From an uncultured Bacteroidales bacterium (GTDB taxonomy: Bacteria; Bacteroidota; Bacteroidia; Bacteroidales; P3): a stretch of DNA of 64,000 bases. Positions 33,544 through 43,053 of the stretch are shown piece by piece. The DNA lies in NCBI GenBank assembly GCA_900316055.1, contig ONBK01000005.1, positions 62,001 to 126,000 on the forward strand, written 5' to 3'. Both the position numbers and the translations under genes were made by a program. The stretch's first letter is position 1; each line of letters starts with the position of its first letter. Below the pieces are notes generated by a model. The model had not been told where the DNA came from. It saw nothing but the letters and a program-made list of their open reading frames with translations, and made no database searches.

Positions 33544-35898
33544 TTATTGTTTGACGATTTTGCGGACGGTGATGCCGTCGGGGGTTTGGATGCGGAGGAT
33601 GTAGAGGCCGGGGGTCAGTGAGCTGACATCGATGCTTGATTGTTTGATTGTTTGAATGTTGCGGCCATGGGCGTCGAAGAGGGCGACGGTGCTACCCTGC
33701 GGGAGGCCGTCGATGGTGACGCGGTCGGTGGCGGGGTTGGGATAGAGGCGGAGTGCGGCGAGGGCATCGGGGTTGTCGATGGAGACCTGTGGGAAGAGGC
33801 GGGAGTAGGGTTTGTGGTTCTGGGAAGTCACCGAGAGTCGGGAGCCCGAGAGGTCGACGGAGGCGGGGATGTCGAAGGTGGCGACACCGCTGGCATTGGC
33901 ATAGGCGGCGGCGATGAGCTGGTGGTCGTCCTCATTGACGAAGGCGACATAGGCATTGGGGACGGTGGTGACGGTGAGGTCGGAGGAGGTGCGGTTGACG
34001 ACGGCGTCGAGGTCGGCGGCGCGTCCCAACCAAGGCATGAGCGAGGGGTCGCCCATGAGCTCGTAGATTTCCCAGTAGTATTTCTTCATTTTGCTGGAGG
34101 AGGTGGAGGAGTTGACGGCGAGGTTGCCGAAATAGACAATAGCGCCGGCGGTGGTGATGATGGAGGAGAGGGCCTCGTCGTGGGTGTGGAAGAGGCGGTC
34201 GTAGATGCCCAGTTTGCTGGCGATATAGTTGGGGGTCATTGCATGGCTGATATTGGAGCGGAGGCCGACAGACCAATCGAAGTCCTGTTCCCAGTAGGTG
34301 GAGTTGGTGCCGCCGATATAGGCTACCGCGCCGGCGTTTTTAGCTTTACGGAGGAGGGCTTCGGCGAAGCAGGTAGGCTTGTTGAACTTGCTGGAGAGGC
34401 AGCAGTTGCCAATCATGAAGGAGGGTTTGTTGTTGTTTGTCATTGCATTGACATGGCTGACAGTGAAAGAAGGCTTATGCCATTTGTCCCAGTCGCCGTG
34501 GGCGGAGTAGTTTATCCAGCCGATGCCGGTACTGTAGAGGTTGCGGAGTGCCGTTGCGGTGGCATTGGCGCTGCAGTAGCCGGTGATGGTGACACCGGAG
34601 GGGGCATAGGAGGTGTCGTTCTTGTAGTAGGTGACCTGGTCATAGCCGTGGTCGGCATTGATGTAGTTGTAGGCGATATAGTCCATATTGGGGTCGGCAT
34701 AGACCCAAGCATAGTCGCTGTAGTTGTGTGTGGCGTCGTCTTCGCCAGCGATGAGGGCAGCGTGGGTGAGGTAGGAGTCGTCGGCAAAGGCGTACTGCTC
34801 ATAGAGGAGGGTCTTGTCGACGATGGAGGCGAGGGTGGCGGTATCGGTGGCGGAGAAGCGACCTTGGTAGCAGTCGGGGAGGTTGTCGGAGGAGGTCCAA
34901 GTGGCGAAGTAGAGGTCGGTGATATGGTCGTTGGAGGGGTCGCCGGACCAATAGCCGGCATAGGGGAGTTCGGAGTCGAAAGCGTTAAGCTGGTTGTTGT
35001 CGCCCACGAGAAGGAGGAAGGTGGGGGCGGGAGAGTCGTCAGAGGCGCTGTCGTAGAGCATGGTGAGGTAGGAGGCGAGGTCGGTATTGGTGGTGATGCC
35101 CATGTCCTGATAGTTGAGGACGTCGACGAGGAGTCCCTGTGAGCGTTTCCAGTTGGCGAAGCGATCGATGGCGTTGCAGCTGAGGACGTTGGGGACGGCG
35201 ATTACCATGCGGATGGGCAGATTGTTTGATTGTTTGATTGTTTGATTGTTTGAGTAGAGGCTGTTGAGGGTGGTGCCGACGGAGAAGGCGGGAGTGTGGT
35301 AGCGACGATAGTGTTCCTGTGTGCGGTCGGCATCGGAAGCCACATAGGAAATGGTGACATCGGCGGAGCGGCAGACGACCACCTGGCCGGTGACGGGGTT
35401 GACCTGCAGGGGGCTGAAGCGCAAGAGTGCCAGACGGCGGTCGCGGGCGACACCCATGTATTCCACTTCTGCCAACGGGACGCCCCAGAAGGCGTCGGTG
35501 GCATAGCGTTCGGCGTCCAGTAGGGGACGAGCCGGGAGGGTGTCGGACTTGGAACGCGAGGGTTGCAGGGGGAGGATGCCGTTGGTGGAGAGTTGCAAGG
35601 TGTCATAGACGGCGTTGGCGACAGAGACTACCATATCGTCGCAGAAGGGCACTTCGATGATATCGCAACGGATGGGCAGCGAGGGAGCTCCCAAGACACC
35701 CCCCTGCTGGTAGCCGGGGAGGTCGAGGATATCATATTTTTGGGTAACGAGCGTAACGGAATGGAGTTCCGGTGTCGGCACAGAGTAACGGACCTGCAGA
35801 CGGGTGAACGAGTCGTCAACGACCTGCTGGGCATGGGTCAATGGGGAATTCAAGATTAAAAATTGAAAAAGGGCAATCGCCAAAAAAGTCTTTTTCAT
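33544..35898 (-). CDS. C25 (gingipain-family) cysteine protease secreted by the type IX system
   Basis: 784 residues. Signal peptide, then an N-terminal propeptide (to about 210), the C25 domain (about 230-600) and a C-terminal T9SS sorting domain (about 705-784: LRLYPNPATDRVTI, LFDAHGRN, LTPGLYILRIQTPDG, VRKIVKQ). The catalytic dyad is visible as His in NYSAHGDW (about 464) and Cys in IGNCCLSSKF (about 498). Export across the outer membrane by the PorSS/T9SS is expected; substrate specificity is not readable. Oddity: two in-frame octamer arrays, at about 215-226 between propeptide and catalytic domain and at about 746-754 inside the sorting domain. Confidence 0.9.
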   Translation of the reverse strand: MKKTFLAIALFQFLILNSPLTHAQQVVDDSFTRLQVRYSVPTPELHSVTLVTQKYDILDLPGYQQGGVLGAPSLPIRCDIIEVPFCDDMVVSVANAVYDTLQLSTNGILPLQPSRSKSDTLPARPLLDAERYATDAFWGVPLAEVEYMGVARDRRLALLRFSPLQVNPVTGQVVVCRSADVTISYVASDADRTQEHYRRYHTPAFSVGTTLNSLYSNNQTIKQSNNLPIRMVIAVPNVLSCNAIDRFANWKRSQGLLVDVLNYQDMGITTNTDLASYLTMLYDSASDDSPAPTFLLLVGDNNQLNAFDSELPYAGYWSGDPSNDHITDLYFATWTSSDNLPDCYQGRFSATDTATLASIVDKTLLYEQYAFADDSYLTHAALIAGEDDATHNYSDYAWVYADPNMDYIAYNYINADHGYDQVTYYKNDTSYAPSGVTITGYCSANATATALRNLYSTGIGWINYSAHGDWDKWHKPSFTVSHVNAMTNNNKPSFMIGNCCLSSKFNKPTCFAEALLRKAKNAGAVAYIGGTNSTYWEQDFDWSVGLRSNISHAMTPNYIASKLGIYDRLFHTHDEALSSIITTAGAIVYFGNLAVNSSTSSSKMKKYYWEIYELMGDPSLMPWLGRAADLDAVVNRTSSDLTVTTVPNAYVAFVNEDDHQLIAAAYANASGVATFDIPASVDLSGSRLSVTSQNHKPYSRLFPQVSIDNPDALAALRLYPNPATDRVTIDGLPQGSTVALFDAHGRNIQTIKQSSIDVSSLTPGLYILRIQTPDGITVRKIVKQ
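33635..33660. repeat. In-frame CAATCAAA array in the T9SS sorting domain
   Basis: On the minus strand three octamers encode NIQTIKQSS in the C-terminal sorting domain, between LFDAHGR and LTPGLYIL. Confidence 0.85.
35221..35253. repeat. In-frame CAATCAAA array before the C25 catalytic domain
   Basis: Four uninterrupted octamers on the minus strand encode NNQTIKQSNN between LNSLYS and IRMVIAVPNV, at the propeptide-protease junction. The cleanest copy of the unit in the window. Confidence 0.9.
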
Positions 35899-35979
35899 AT
35901 TGGTGTTTTTTTATTGTTATTCGGGACAACCTTGGGTTATTTCAACATAACGTTATAACGTTATTATACTATTACATTA

Positions 35980-36654
35980 TTATATATTAAACATTTTTTC
36001 GATGGAGGGGCAGGGGGCCTCGATGGTGACGGGGAGGTGGGTGACAGGGTGTTCGAAGGAGATGAGGCGAGCGTGGAGGGAGATGGAGCCGTCGTCGTTG
36101 CTGCGGGGAGCACCATATTTGAGGTCGCCTTTGATGGGGCAACCGATGTTGGCCAGTTGGCAACGAATCTGGTGGTGACGGCCGGTGTGGAGGTTGATAT
36201 CGAGGAGGTGATAGCCGCCATCGGAGACGGCCACCTCGCGGTATTCGAGGCGTGCCAGCTTGGCGTTGGGACGGGCTGAGGAAAAGACATAGCTTTTGTT
36301 GCGTTCCTCGTTTTTGACGAGCCAGTTCTCGAGGGCGCCGACGGGCTGAGGAGGTGCGTTTTTGACGACCGCCCAGTAGTGCTTCTCGAACTCGCGGGTG
36401 CGTACCTTCTCGACCATACGGCTGAGGGCCTTGGAGGTCTTTGCCAGCAAGACGACTCCCGACACAGGGCGGTCGAGGCGGTGGATGACACCGCAGTAGA
36501 CCTGACCGGGTTTATTGTCGCGCTCCTTGATAAAATCCTTCACCAAGTCGGCAAGACAGGGGTCGCCGGTCTTGTCGCCCTGAGTGATTTGCCCAGGGAG
36601 CTTATTGATGGCCAGCAGGTGGTTGTCTTCGTAGAGTATCTGATCTTTGATCAA
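35980..36654 (-). CDS. RluA-family pseudouridine synthase
   Basis: 224 residues without an S4 domain. The catalytic block HRLDRPVSGVVLLAKTS contains the conserved Asp; LARLEYREV, LHTGRHHQIRCQL and LISFEHPVTH follow the family pattern. It modifies uridine in rRNA or tRNA; the site is unknown. It is followed by short AACGTTAT repeats (35943-35963) and then the C25 gene reads away in the same direction. It may be the last gene of the leftward housekeeping run that begins at 43635. Confidence 0.9.
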   Translation of the reverse strand: MIKDQILYEDNHLLAINKLPGQITQGDKTGDPCLADLVKDFIKERDNKPGQVYCGVIHRLDRPVSGVVLLAKTSKALSRMVEKVRTREFEKHYWAVVKNAPPQPVGALENWLVKNEERNKSYVFSSARPNAKLARLEYREVAVSDGGYHLLDINLHTGRHHQIRCQLANIGCPIKGDLKYGAPRSNDDGSISLHARLISFEHPVTHLPVTIEAPCPSIEKMFNI

Positions 36655-36686
36655 GGGTTAAGGATTATGAGTTATTGACAAAAGGG

Positions 36687-37346
36687 TTAGATGATTTCGG
36701 CGATGGGGCTGATGGCATTTTTCACATGGTCCTGAAGATCGACGCTGATGGGGAAGTCGAGGGGCATGAAGACATCGACACGGGAACCGAAACGAATGAA
36801 TCCGAGTTCCTGATTCTGACGCACACGCTCGCCCTCTTTGGCGTAGCAAACGATGCGACGCGCCATCACGCCCGCCACCTGGCGGATGAGGATGCGCTTG
36901 CCATTGTCGAGGAGGAGGCCCACCTCGGTGCGCTCGTTGAGGTCGGAGCTCTTGGGATAGGAAGCGACGAAATAGTTACCCCGACGGAACTTGACATATT
37001 CGACGGTGCCGTTGCAGGGATAGCGGTTGACGTGCACGTTGGTGCCCGACATAAAGATGGAGACCTGCATGCATTCGTCCTTGATATAGTTTTTCTCGTA
37101 GACCTGCTCGATGGTGACGATGGTGCCGTCGGCCGGGGAGATGAGTTCGGAAGGGCTGTCGGCGAAGATGCGGCGAGGGATGCGGAAGAAGGCCGTCACC
37201 AGGAAGCCCAAGACGATGAGGCCGGCAACAAACAGATAGTGGACCACATTCCACTGCGACACCAGCAGCAGGAGCAGCAACACAATCACGAAGATGACTG
37301 CGCCGGTGAGCGCGATGATTTTCTTTCCTTCACGATGGATTCTCAT
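36687..37346 (-). CDS. psd: Phosphatidylserine decarboxylase (PSD-A type)
   Basis: 219 residues, the short form. It makes phosphatidylethanolamine at the inner membrane. Two N-terminal membrane segments (about 8-55), SPADGTIV, GTNVHVNRYP and the autocleavage motif FGSR (about residue 197), whose Gly-Ser bond yields the pyruvoyl group, are all present. The gene follows cdsA, so phospholipid synthesis genes are clustered. Confidence 0.92.
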   Translation of the reverse strand: MRIHREGKKIIALTGAVIFVIVLLLLLLVSQWNVVHYLFVAGLIVLGFLVTAFFRIPRRIFADSPSELISPADGTIVTIEQVYEKNYIKDECMQVSIFMSGTNVHVNRYPCNGTVEYVKFRRGNYFVASYPKSSDLNERTEVGLLLDNGKRILIRQVAGVMARRIVCYAKEGERVRQNQELGFIRFGSRVDVFMPLDFPISVDLQDHVKNAISPIAEII

Positions 37347-37431
37347 TGGCTGTGAATGGTTTTTCGGTTGACTTAATTTATTTCAGCGGTGCTCAAGGTA
37401 CTAAGTTATTGAGTAATTGCATACTATGTTA

Positions 37432-38307
37432 TCAAAAGAAGAGTTGGAGGATGAGGAAGAAGGCATTGTCGGGGTCGGTGACGGTGAGGTAGAAATAGAC
37501 GAAGGGCATGATAATGAGCAGGCTGTCGAAACGATCGAGGAATCCCCCATGGCCAGGCATGATGCTGCCGCTGTCCTTCACACCGACGGAACGTTTCAGC
37601 ATGCTCTCGACGAGGTCGCCGAGGGTGCCGACGATGCTGCAGATGAGGGCCAGTACAAGCCAATGAGGCCAGGCGATGGTGCTGACGGCAGGGCCTGCGA
37701 ATACGGCAAACAGTATCGCCACCAGCATACCGAAAGCAGTCCCCTCCCAGGTCTTTCCCGGAGAGTGACGCGGCCACATCTTGTGACGGCCGAAGAGGGA
37801 GCCACCGATGTAGGCACCGGAATCGTTGACCCACACCATAGCGACGACCATGAGAAGCACCAGCGGACCACGGTCCTGCAGGAGGGTGAGCATCAGGGCC
37901 AACGGGACGGCGATGTAGAGAAGCGGAACGAGGGTATAGGCCGCCTCGCGGAAAGGCTGCTCGCTGTGCTGCCACAACTGCACGATGACCGAGAGGGCGA
38001 AGAGGCAGTAGAAGACGACCATGTAGCCGAAGAGGGCCACATTGAGACCCATCAGCGAGGGTATTCCCAACAGAAGAAATCCCACAACGGCGAAGAGATA
38101 GGCCAACAGTTGGGAAGGGTGAGCCTCCTGCCGACCCACCATGCGGAGAAACTCGAAGGAGCATCCGACCGTAACAAAAAGCAGGAAAGCACCAAAGATG
38201 AGTACACCCACCTGGAGATTCCCGGTAAAGACACCACTGAACATGGTGCCCAGGAAGAGAATCACATAGACGATGGCGCTGACGGTGCGAATCCAAAAGG
38301 TTTTCAT
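37432..38307 (-). CDS. cdsA: Phosphatidate cytidylyltransferase
   Basis: 291 residues with about eight membrane segments. It makes CDP-diacylglycerol, the substrate used upstream of psd. The signature SMLKRSVGVKDSG followed by MPGHGGFLDRFDSLL is complete, including both catalytic Asp residues. Start codon overlaps the ftsH stop by 4 bp (ATGA), so the two are coupled. Confidence 0.93.
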   Translation of the reverse strand: MKTFWIRTVSAIVYVILFLGTMFSGVFTGNLQVGVLIFGAFLLFVTVGCSFEFLRMVGRQEAHPSQLLAYLFAVVGFLLLGIPSLMGLNVALFGYMVVFYCLFALSVIVQLWQHSEQPFREAAYTLVPLLYIAVPLALMLTLLQDRGPLVLLMVVAMVWVNDSGAYIGGSLFGRHKMWPRHSPGKTWEGTAFGMLVAILFAVFAGPAVSTIAWPHWLVLALICSIVGTLGDLVESMLKRSVGVKDSGSIMPGHGGFLDRFDSLLIIMPFVYFYLTVTDPDNAFFLILQLFF

Positions 38308-40370
38308 TGCTCGATGTTTTTTTCCGAGTTTTCAGAACATTCAGGGATTTCCTGAGTTTCGGTGGTTTCAGGGGTTTCTGGAGTTTCCTGGATTTCGGGG
38401 GGGTCCGGGGTTTCCCAAGGGCGGGGACCGTAGATGCGTTCGAGGTCTTCGCGGAAGAGGACCTCTTTGTCGTAGAGCTGGGCTGCCAACTGGTCAAGTT
38501 GTTCACGGTGACTGAGGAGCAATTCCTTAGCCTTGCTGTAAGCCTCTTCGACCATGCGGCGCACCTCGCGGTCGATGGTTTCGGCGGTCTTCTCGCTGAA
38601 GGGCTTTGCGAAAGAGTACTCGTTCTGCCCCGTGGAGTCGTAGAAACTGATGTTGCCCACCTCGGGGCTCATACCGTAGTAGGTGACGAGGGCTTGAGCC
38701 ATCTTGGTGGCGCGCTCGATGTCGTTGAGGGCACCGGTAGAGATGCGGCCATAGACAATCTCCTCGGAGGCACGGCCAGCCATGAGGGAGGTCATCTCGT
38801 CGAACATCTGCTCGTAGGTGGTAATCTGGCGTTCTTCGGGAAGGTACCAGGCGGCACCGAGGGCTTTGCCACGCGGCACGATGGTAACCTTCACCAAGGG
38901 ATTAGCCCAACGCAGGAGCCAGGAGACGGAAGCGTGGCCCGACTCATGGTAGGCAATGGTATGCTTCTCCTGGTCGGAGAGCACCTTGGTGCGTTTCTCG
39001 AGACCACCGACGATGCGGTCGACAGCGTCGAGGAAGTCCTGCTTCTCAATTTGTTTCTTATTCTTGCGGGCAGCCACGAGGGCAGCCTCATTGCAGACAT
39101 TGGCGATGTCGGCGCCCGAGAATCCGGGAGTCTGCTTGGCGAGGAAGTCGCGATCCACGAAGCCCTCACTGCTCTTGTCGACATTGATTTTGAGATTCTT
39201 CATGTGGACAGCGAAGATGGCCTTACGCTCCTCGATGTCGGGCAGTTCGACATATATCTGGCGGTCGAAACGACCGGCACGCATCAGCGCTTTATCCAAC
39301 ACATCGGCGCGGTTGGTAGCGGCAAGGACAATGACGTTGGTGGTGGAAGAGAAACCGTCCATCTCGGTGAGGAGCTGGTTGAGGGTATTCTCGCGTTCGT
39401 CGTTGCTGCCGGCAAGACCTCCACGACCACGGGCGCGACCGACGGCATCGATCTCATCGATAAAGACGATGCAGGGCGATTTCTTCTTGGCCTCTTCGAA
39501 GAGTCCACGCACACGGCTGGCACCCACACCGACGAACATCTCGACGAAGTCGGAACCGGACATGGAGAAGAACGGCACTCCGGCTTCGCCGGCCACTGCT
39601 TTGGCCAACAAGGTCTTACCGGTACCCGGAGGACCTACAAGGAGTACACCCTTAGGAATTTTACCACCCAATTCGGTGTAGTGTTTGGGGTTCTTGAGGA
39701 AGTCGACCACCTCCATCACCTCCTCTTTGGCGCCAGCTAGACCGGCGACATCCTTGAAGGTGACATTGATTTGCTTGGTAGCATCGTACTGCTTAGCGGT
39801 GCTGCGTCCGAAGTTGAAGAGGCCTCCGAAGCCGCCTCCACCGCCTTCGCCGCCCATCTGACGACGGCCCCAGGCTCCCATAAGCCAGATGAAAATGATG
39901 AAAATCAGCAGCGGGCCGAAGAAGACAAGGATATCTTTCAGGGCACTGCTCTCGGTCTCGTTCTCATAGCTGATGTACTTGCCGTCGTGCTTCTCCTTGA
40001 ACTCTTCGAGCTGGTGGTCGAAATGCTCAAGGGTTCCCACATTGTAGGTATAGATGCCCGCGGAAGATTCACTTCCGAAGATGCCTCGCTTAGCCTTCAA
40101 GTCTCTATACTGAGGGTCTCTTTTCAGCGCCTCGTCTTTAATTTTTATCTCAGCGACAGACTGGTTGACAACAGTGATGGTCTCATAGTCGTCACTCACA
40201 AGGATTTTCTCAAATCGTTCCCAGGTGATGGGATGCTTCGAGCCACCTCCATCGAACATACCGAAGAGCAGCACAAGCATAATCGCGATATAGACGATGT
40301 AGAGGATGCGCGACGATTTGGGCTTTTTGCCACGCGGCATATTGAGATTTTTGTTGGGTTGCTTAGCCAT
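38304..40370 (-). CDS. ftsH: ATP-dependent zinc metalloprotease FtsH
   Basis: 688 residues. Membrane-anchored quality-control protease. Two N-terminal membrane segments (about 17-35 and 142-165), AAA+ Walker A GPPGTGKT (about 243), Walker [15 protein letters not shown] region [17 protein letters not shown], and zinc motif HESGH (about 474) with the third ligand Asp later. The C-terminal tail (about 652-688) is a Pro-Glu-Thr repeat ([17 protein letters not shown]) encoded by an imperfect tandem repeat, 38329-38405; such acidic tails vary between species. Coupled to cdsA; rsfS lies 6 bp upstream. Confidence 0.95.
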   Translation of the reverse strand: MAKQPNKNLNMPRGKKPKSSRILYIVYIAIMLVLLFGMFDGGGSKHPITWERFEKILVSDDYETITVVNQSVAEIKIKDEALKRDPQYRDLKAKRGIFGSESSAGIYTYNVGTLEHFDHQLEEFKEKHDGKYISYENETESSALKDILVFFGPLLIFIIFIWLMGAWGRRQMGGEGGGGGFGGLFNFGRSTAKQYDATKQINVTFKDVAGLAGAKEEVMEVVDFLKNPKHYTELGGKIPKGVLLVGPPGTGKTLLAKAVAGEAGVPFFSMSGSDFVEMFVGVGASRVRGLFEEAKKKSPCIVFIDEIDAVGRARGRGGLAGSNDERENTLNQLLTEMDGFSSTTNVIVLAATNRADVLDKALMRAGRFDRQIYVELPDIEERKAIFAVHMKNLKINVDKSSEGFVDRDFLAKQTPGFSGADIANVCNEAALVAARKNKKQIEKQDFLDAVDRIVGGLEKRTKVLSDQEKHTIAYHESGHASVSWLLRWANPLVKVTIVPRGKALGAAWYLPEERQITTYEQMFDEMTSLMAGRASEEIVYGRISTGALNDIERATKMAQALVTYYGMSPEVGNISFYDSTGQNEYSFAKPFSEKTAETIDREVRRMVEEAYSKAKELLLSHREQLDQLAAQLYDKEVLFREDLERIYGPRPWETPDPPEIQETPETPETTETQEIPECSENSEKNIEQ
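38329..38405. repeat. Tandem repeat encoding the FtsH tail
   Basis: Imperfect 9-12-bp units (GGTTTCTGGAGTTTCCTGGA-like on the plus strand) give the Pro-Glu-Thr tail. Copy number may differ between strains. Confidence 0.65.
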
Positions 40371-40376
40371 AACGTT

Positions 40377-40757
40377 TTAACTCTTAACAGGGATTTCCTC
40401 GCCGTCGCTCCAAAGTTCATCGAGGCGGTAGAAGGCGCGTTTCTCTTTCTGGAAGATATGGATAACCACGTCGAAATAGTCCATCAGTATCCATTCGGCG
40501 TTGTTGTAACCCTCTATCTTGTGAGGATTCATCCCTGTAGCCTTCTTAATCACTTCGAACACATTGTCGCTCAAGGCGCTCACATGCGACGGGACATTAC
40601 CCGAGGCAATGACAAAATATTCGGCCGGTGCGCCGTGAACCTTGCGCAGGTCGAGGATGCGTACATCCTCACCTTTTTTCTCGTCGAGAACCTGCGCCGC
40701 CAGGCGGGCCAGCACTTCCGATTCTTTTTCTCTATTATCCATATAATTATTATTCAT
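40377..40757 (-). CDS. rsfS: Ribosomal silencing factor
   Basis: 126 residues; a second start at residue 6 (MDNREKESE) is equally good. Fold of the Iojap/RsfS family: ILDLRKVHGAPAEYFVIASGN, NVFEVIKK, KIEGYNNAEWILMDYFDVVIHIFQKEKRAFYRLDELW. It binds L14 on the 50S subunit and blocks subunit joining in starvation. The usual Bacteroidetes order rsfS-ftsH-cdsA is kept. Confidence 0.92.
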   Translation of the reverse strand: MNNNYMDNREKESEVLARLAAQVLDEKKGEDVRILDLRKVHGAPAEYFVIASGNVPSHVSALSDNVFEVIKKATGMNPHKIEGYNNAEWILMDYFDVVIHIFQKEKRAFYRLDELWSDGEEIPVKS

Positions 40758-40760
40758 TTT

Positions 40761-41192
40761 TCAATACGATACCACTTGAGCTGTCAGGATGCGGTGTCCT
40801 TCCTGTTCTTCGATATCCACTCTGACGTAGTGTTCGGGGAGCAATACTTCGATTTTTTCCGTCCACTCGGTGAAGCAGTAACATCCGCTGTAGAAGTACT
40901 CCTCGTAGCCGATATCGTAGGCCTCGGCCAGCGATTTGAGACGGTAGAAGTCAAAGTGGTATATCGGCTCACTTCCTGTATTCAGAGGGCGACTGTATTC
41001 ATTGACGATGGCGAAGGTAGGGCTGCACACATTGTCTTCCACGCCCAAAGCAGCACATAACTCTTTGATAAGTGTGGTCTTCCCCACCCCCATCTTTCCA
41101 AAGAAGGCAAAAAAGCGCTCCTCAGGAAAAGAGGAGAGCAAATTCCGTGCCACCTCCGGCAGCTGCCCTATGTTGCTAATTTCAATCTTCAT
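40761..41192 (-). CDS. tsaE: tRNA t6A synthesis ATPase TsaE
   Basis: 143 residues. ATPase partner of TsaB-TsaD in threonylcarbamoyladenosine formation on tRNA. Walker A FGKMGVGKTTLIKEL, SPTFAIVNEYS, YHFDFYRL and FTEWTEKIEVLLPEHYV match the family. It is tightly packed between rsfS and the DUF4293 gene (3 and 0 bp). mtaB at 1831 acts on the same base in a later step. Confidence 0.93.
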   Translation of the reverse strand: MKIEISNIGQLPEVARNLLSSFPEERFFAFFGKMGVGKTTLIKELCAALGVEDNVCSPTFAIVNEYSRPLNTGSEPIYHFDFYRLKSLAEAYDIGYEEYFYSGCYCFTEWTEKIEVLLPEHYVRVDIEEQEGHRILTAQVVSY

Positions 41193-41756
41193 TTATCTCA
41201 GTCTATCTGCTGCACGCACCATAGCCTCGTCCTTCCGGATGGCCCGCTGGGCGAGGAAGAAGAAGACCAGTGCCGCCATCGGGACGAAAGCGCCGGCACA
41301 CCAAGTCACCTCGGGCTTGGCATCGGCGAGGAATATCTTCAGCATCCCGTCGTTCGAAAGCACATCGGCATATTTGTCCACAGCCCAAAAGAAAAGCAGG
41401 AAGACGTAAATGAGTGTTGACATGAATCCCAAAGTTGTGAGGCGCATCTGCAGGCGGCGATTCTTGAAGAGGAAGATGCAAACAAGACCTATCACGCCAG
41501 TCACGATAGCCAACGTCATCAACGGCCAAGTGGTCATCTTGTCGACCATAGGGCCACAGGTAATCACGGGTTCACCAGTGTTCATTTGATTACGCAGGTC
41601 GGGGGTCTCTTGAGCCACCAAGCCGAACTGCGATTCGAGCCGCTGACCCTTGTCGGGCTTATCGGTATACTGATACTTTGCCACAGGCAGAATGAAGCAG
41701 AGGCCGATGCAAACCACCGCCAATGCCAGCCATAACGATTGAATTCTCTGAATCAT
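41193..41756 (-). CDS. DUF4293-family membrane protein
   Basis: 187 residues with four membrane segments (about 5-25, 72-95, 100-120, 155-175) and the opening MIQRIQSLWLALA, typical of DUF4293 proteins of Bacteroidetes. Function unknown. It directly abuts tsaE, with no gap. A short degenerate repeat (41761-41810, GGGGTTAAGAGG-type) lies just upstream of its start. Confidence 0.8.
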   Translation of the reverse strand: MIQRIQSLWLALAVVCIGLCFILPVAKYQYTDKPDKGQRLESQFGLVAQETPDLRNQMNTGEPVITCGPMVDKMTTWPLMTLAIVTGVIGLVCIFLFKNRRLQMRLTTLGFMSTLIYVFLLFFWAVDKYADVLSNDGMLKIFLADAKPEVTWCAGAFVPMAALVFFFLAQRAIRKDEAMVRAADRLR

Positions 41757-41795
41757 TAGATGAAAAGATTTAAAGGGGTTAAGAGGTATAAGGGG

Positions 41796-43019
41796 TTAAA
41801 AGTCAAGGTCACTCACTTTGCGGCCTTTGTCGACCACCACGCCGTTCTTCATAAACATAAAGCCGGGATTGCCACGCATAATGGTCTTGATGGCAGTGGC
41901 GTCGGCGAAGTAGACGTTGTTCTCTCCTTCGATATCCAACACATTCACACGGATGCCCTCGATACCATTGTCGGACAGCCACACCTGGGTATTCTGCAAC
42001 GGGCTGTCGCTAATGCGGCCCATCGAAGTCAGCATCACAAGACGAATCTCACGGCCTTCCTTATTCAGTTCGCGCACCTTATCCACTGCATTCTTCACTT
42101 CCTGAATTTCCTCCTCATCGACATCGGCAAGGTCATAGATGGTAACGAAGAGCACTCCATTGCTGTCGGGAAGGATATTCAAGGTCTGCTCCAAACTCAG
42201 CACACCGTTCTCATCGGGAGCCAACATAGAGAAGCCATCGGCCAATATGATATACTCGGGCGTTGTTTCGGCATCACCGAGCACTTCCCACTTCGTCTCG
42301 TCGAAATAGTCGTTCCACTTATTGTCCCACTCACCGTTCTTGTATTTCAGCGTATCCACCACATTAGGATCGGCCACGCTGCGGAACTTGATGATATTCA
42401 TAGGCTCCTGATGTTCAACCATTGTGTTGCCAATCTTCCAGGGACGGAAGTCGATGACCGGCTCGTGCTTGATGTTATAGACACAGAAGACTATCATAGC
42501 CGCAATACCCACCAGCATCACAATAGCATCGCGTTCCAGACGACGACGGTAACGTAGTTTGCGGGTATAGAAGATAACCACAGCGAAGACATCCAACACG
42601 ACATTCTTCCAGAAAGTCTCCCAGTTAGTCAGCTTGATGGCATCGCCGAAACATCCACAGTCGTCCACCAGATTGGTAACGGCATCAAAGAACGTCGTCA
42701 CGGTGAAGAACGCCATCATCAGGGCCAACAGCCAAGCCGACAAAATACGCAACGAGTTGAATATCAACAATACTCCCACAAGAAACTCGGCACAAATCAG
42801 CGTCACAGCCAGCACTCCTGCCAATGGATACGCCCATTCGAACGACGAGCCAAACAGCGACCAACTCGACATATAATCCTGGATTTTGAACATCGTCCCC
42901 ATGGGGTCGACGCCCTTGACGAATGCCGAGAAGAGGAAGACTAATCCTACAATCCAACGTGAAACCACATTCAACGTGTAGTTCAGTTTCGTATCCTTTG
43001 CTTCAAACTTAATTTTCAT
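41796..43019 (-). CDS. DoxX-like membrane protein (BT_3928 type)
   Basis: 407 residues from the ATG at 43019 (MKIKFEAKD); a GTG start at 43064 would overlap the upstream gene by 11 bp. An N-terminal DoxX-like membrane domain (about 15-160) has VSRWIVGLVFLFSAFVKGVDP and NLVDDCGCFGDAIKLTNW with a CGC motif. A soluble C-terminal domain of about 200 residues follows, which could be thioredoxin-like judging by the GNPGFMFMKNGVVVDKG ending, but no CxxC is present there. It usually travels with DUF1599, as here. Physiological role unknown. Confidence 0.78.
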   Translation of the reverse strand: MKIKFEAKDTKLNYTLNVVSRWIVGLVFLFSAFVKGVDPMGTMFKIQDYMSSWSLFGSSFEWAYPLAGVLAVTLICAEFLVGVLLIFNSLRILSAWLLALMMAFFTVTTFFDAVTNLVDDCGCFGDAIKLTNWETFWKNVVLDVFAVVIFYTRKLRYRRRLERDAIVMLVGIAAMIVFCVYNIKHEPVIDFRPWKIGNTMVEHQEPMNIIKFRSVADPNVVDTLKYKNGEWDNKWNDYFDETKWEVLGDAETTPEYIILADGFSMLAPDENGVLSLEQTLNILPDSNGVLFVTIYDLADVDEEEIQEVKNAVDKVRELNKEGREIRLVMLTSMGRISDSPLQNTQVWLSDNGIEGIRVNVLDIEGENNVYFADATAIKTIMRGNPGFMFMKNGVVVDKGRKVSDLDF

Positions 43020-43053
43020 TTTTTTAATTTTTAAAAACTCTTTTTCGAATTGC

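Noticed and set aside
33640..35142. Plus-strand open frame of 500 codons
   Set aside because: Antisense to the C25 protease; extreme Gly/Val/Glu content, typical of a shadow frame.
38307..39740. Plus-strand open frame of 477 codons over ftsH
   Set aside because: Shadow of ftsH, which has every family motif intact on the other strand.
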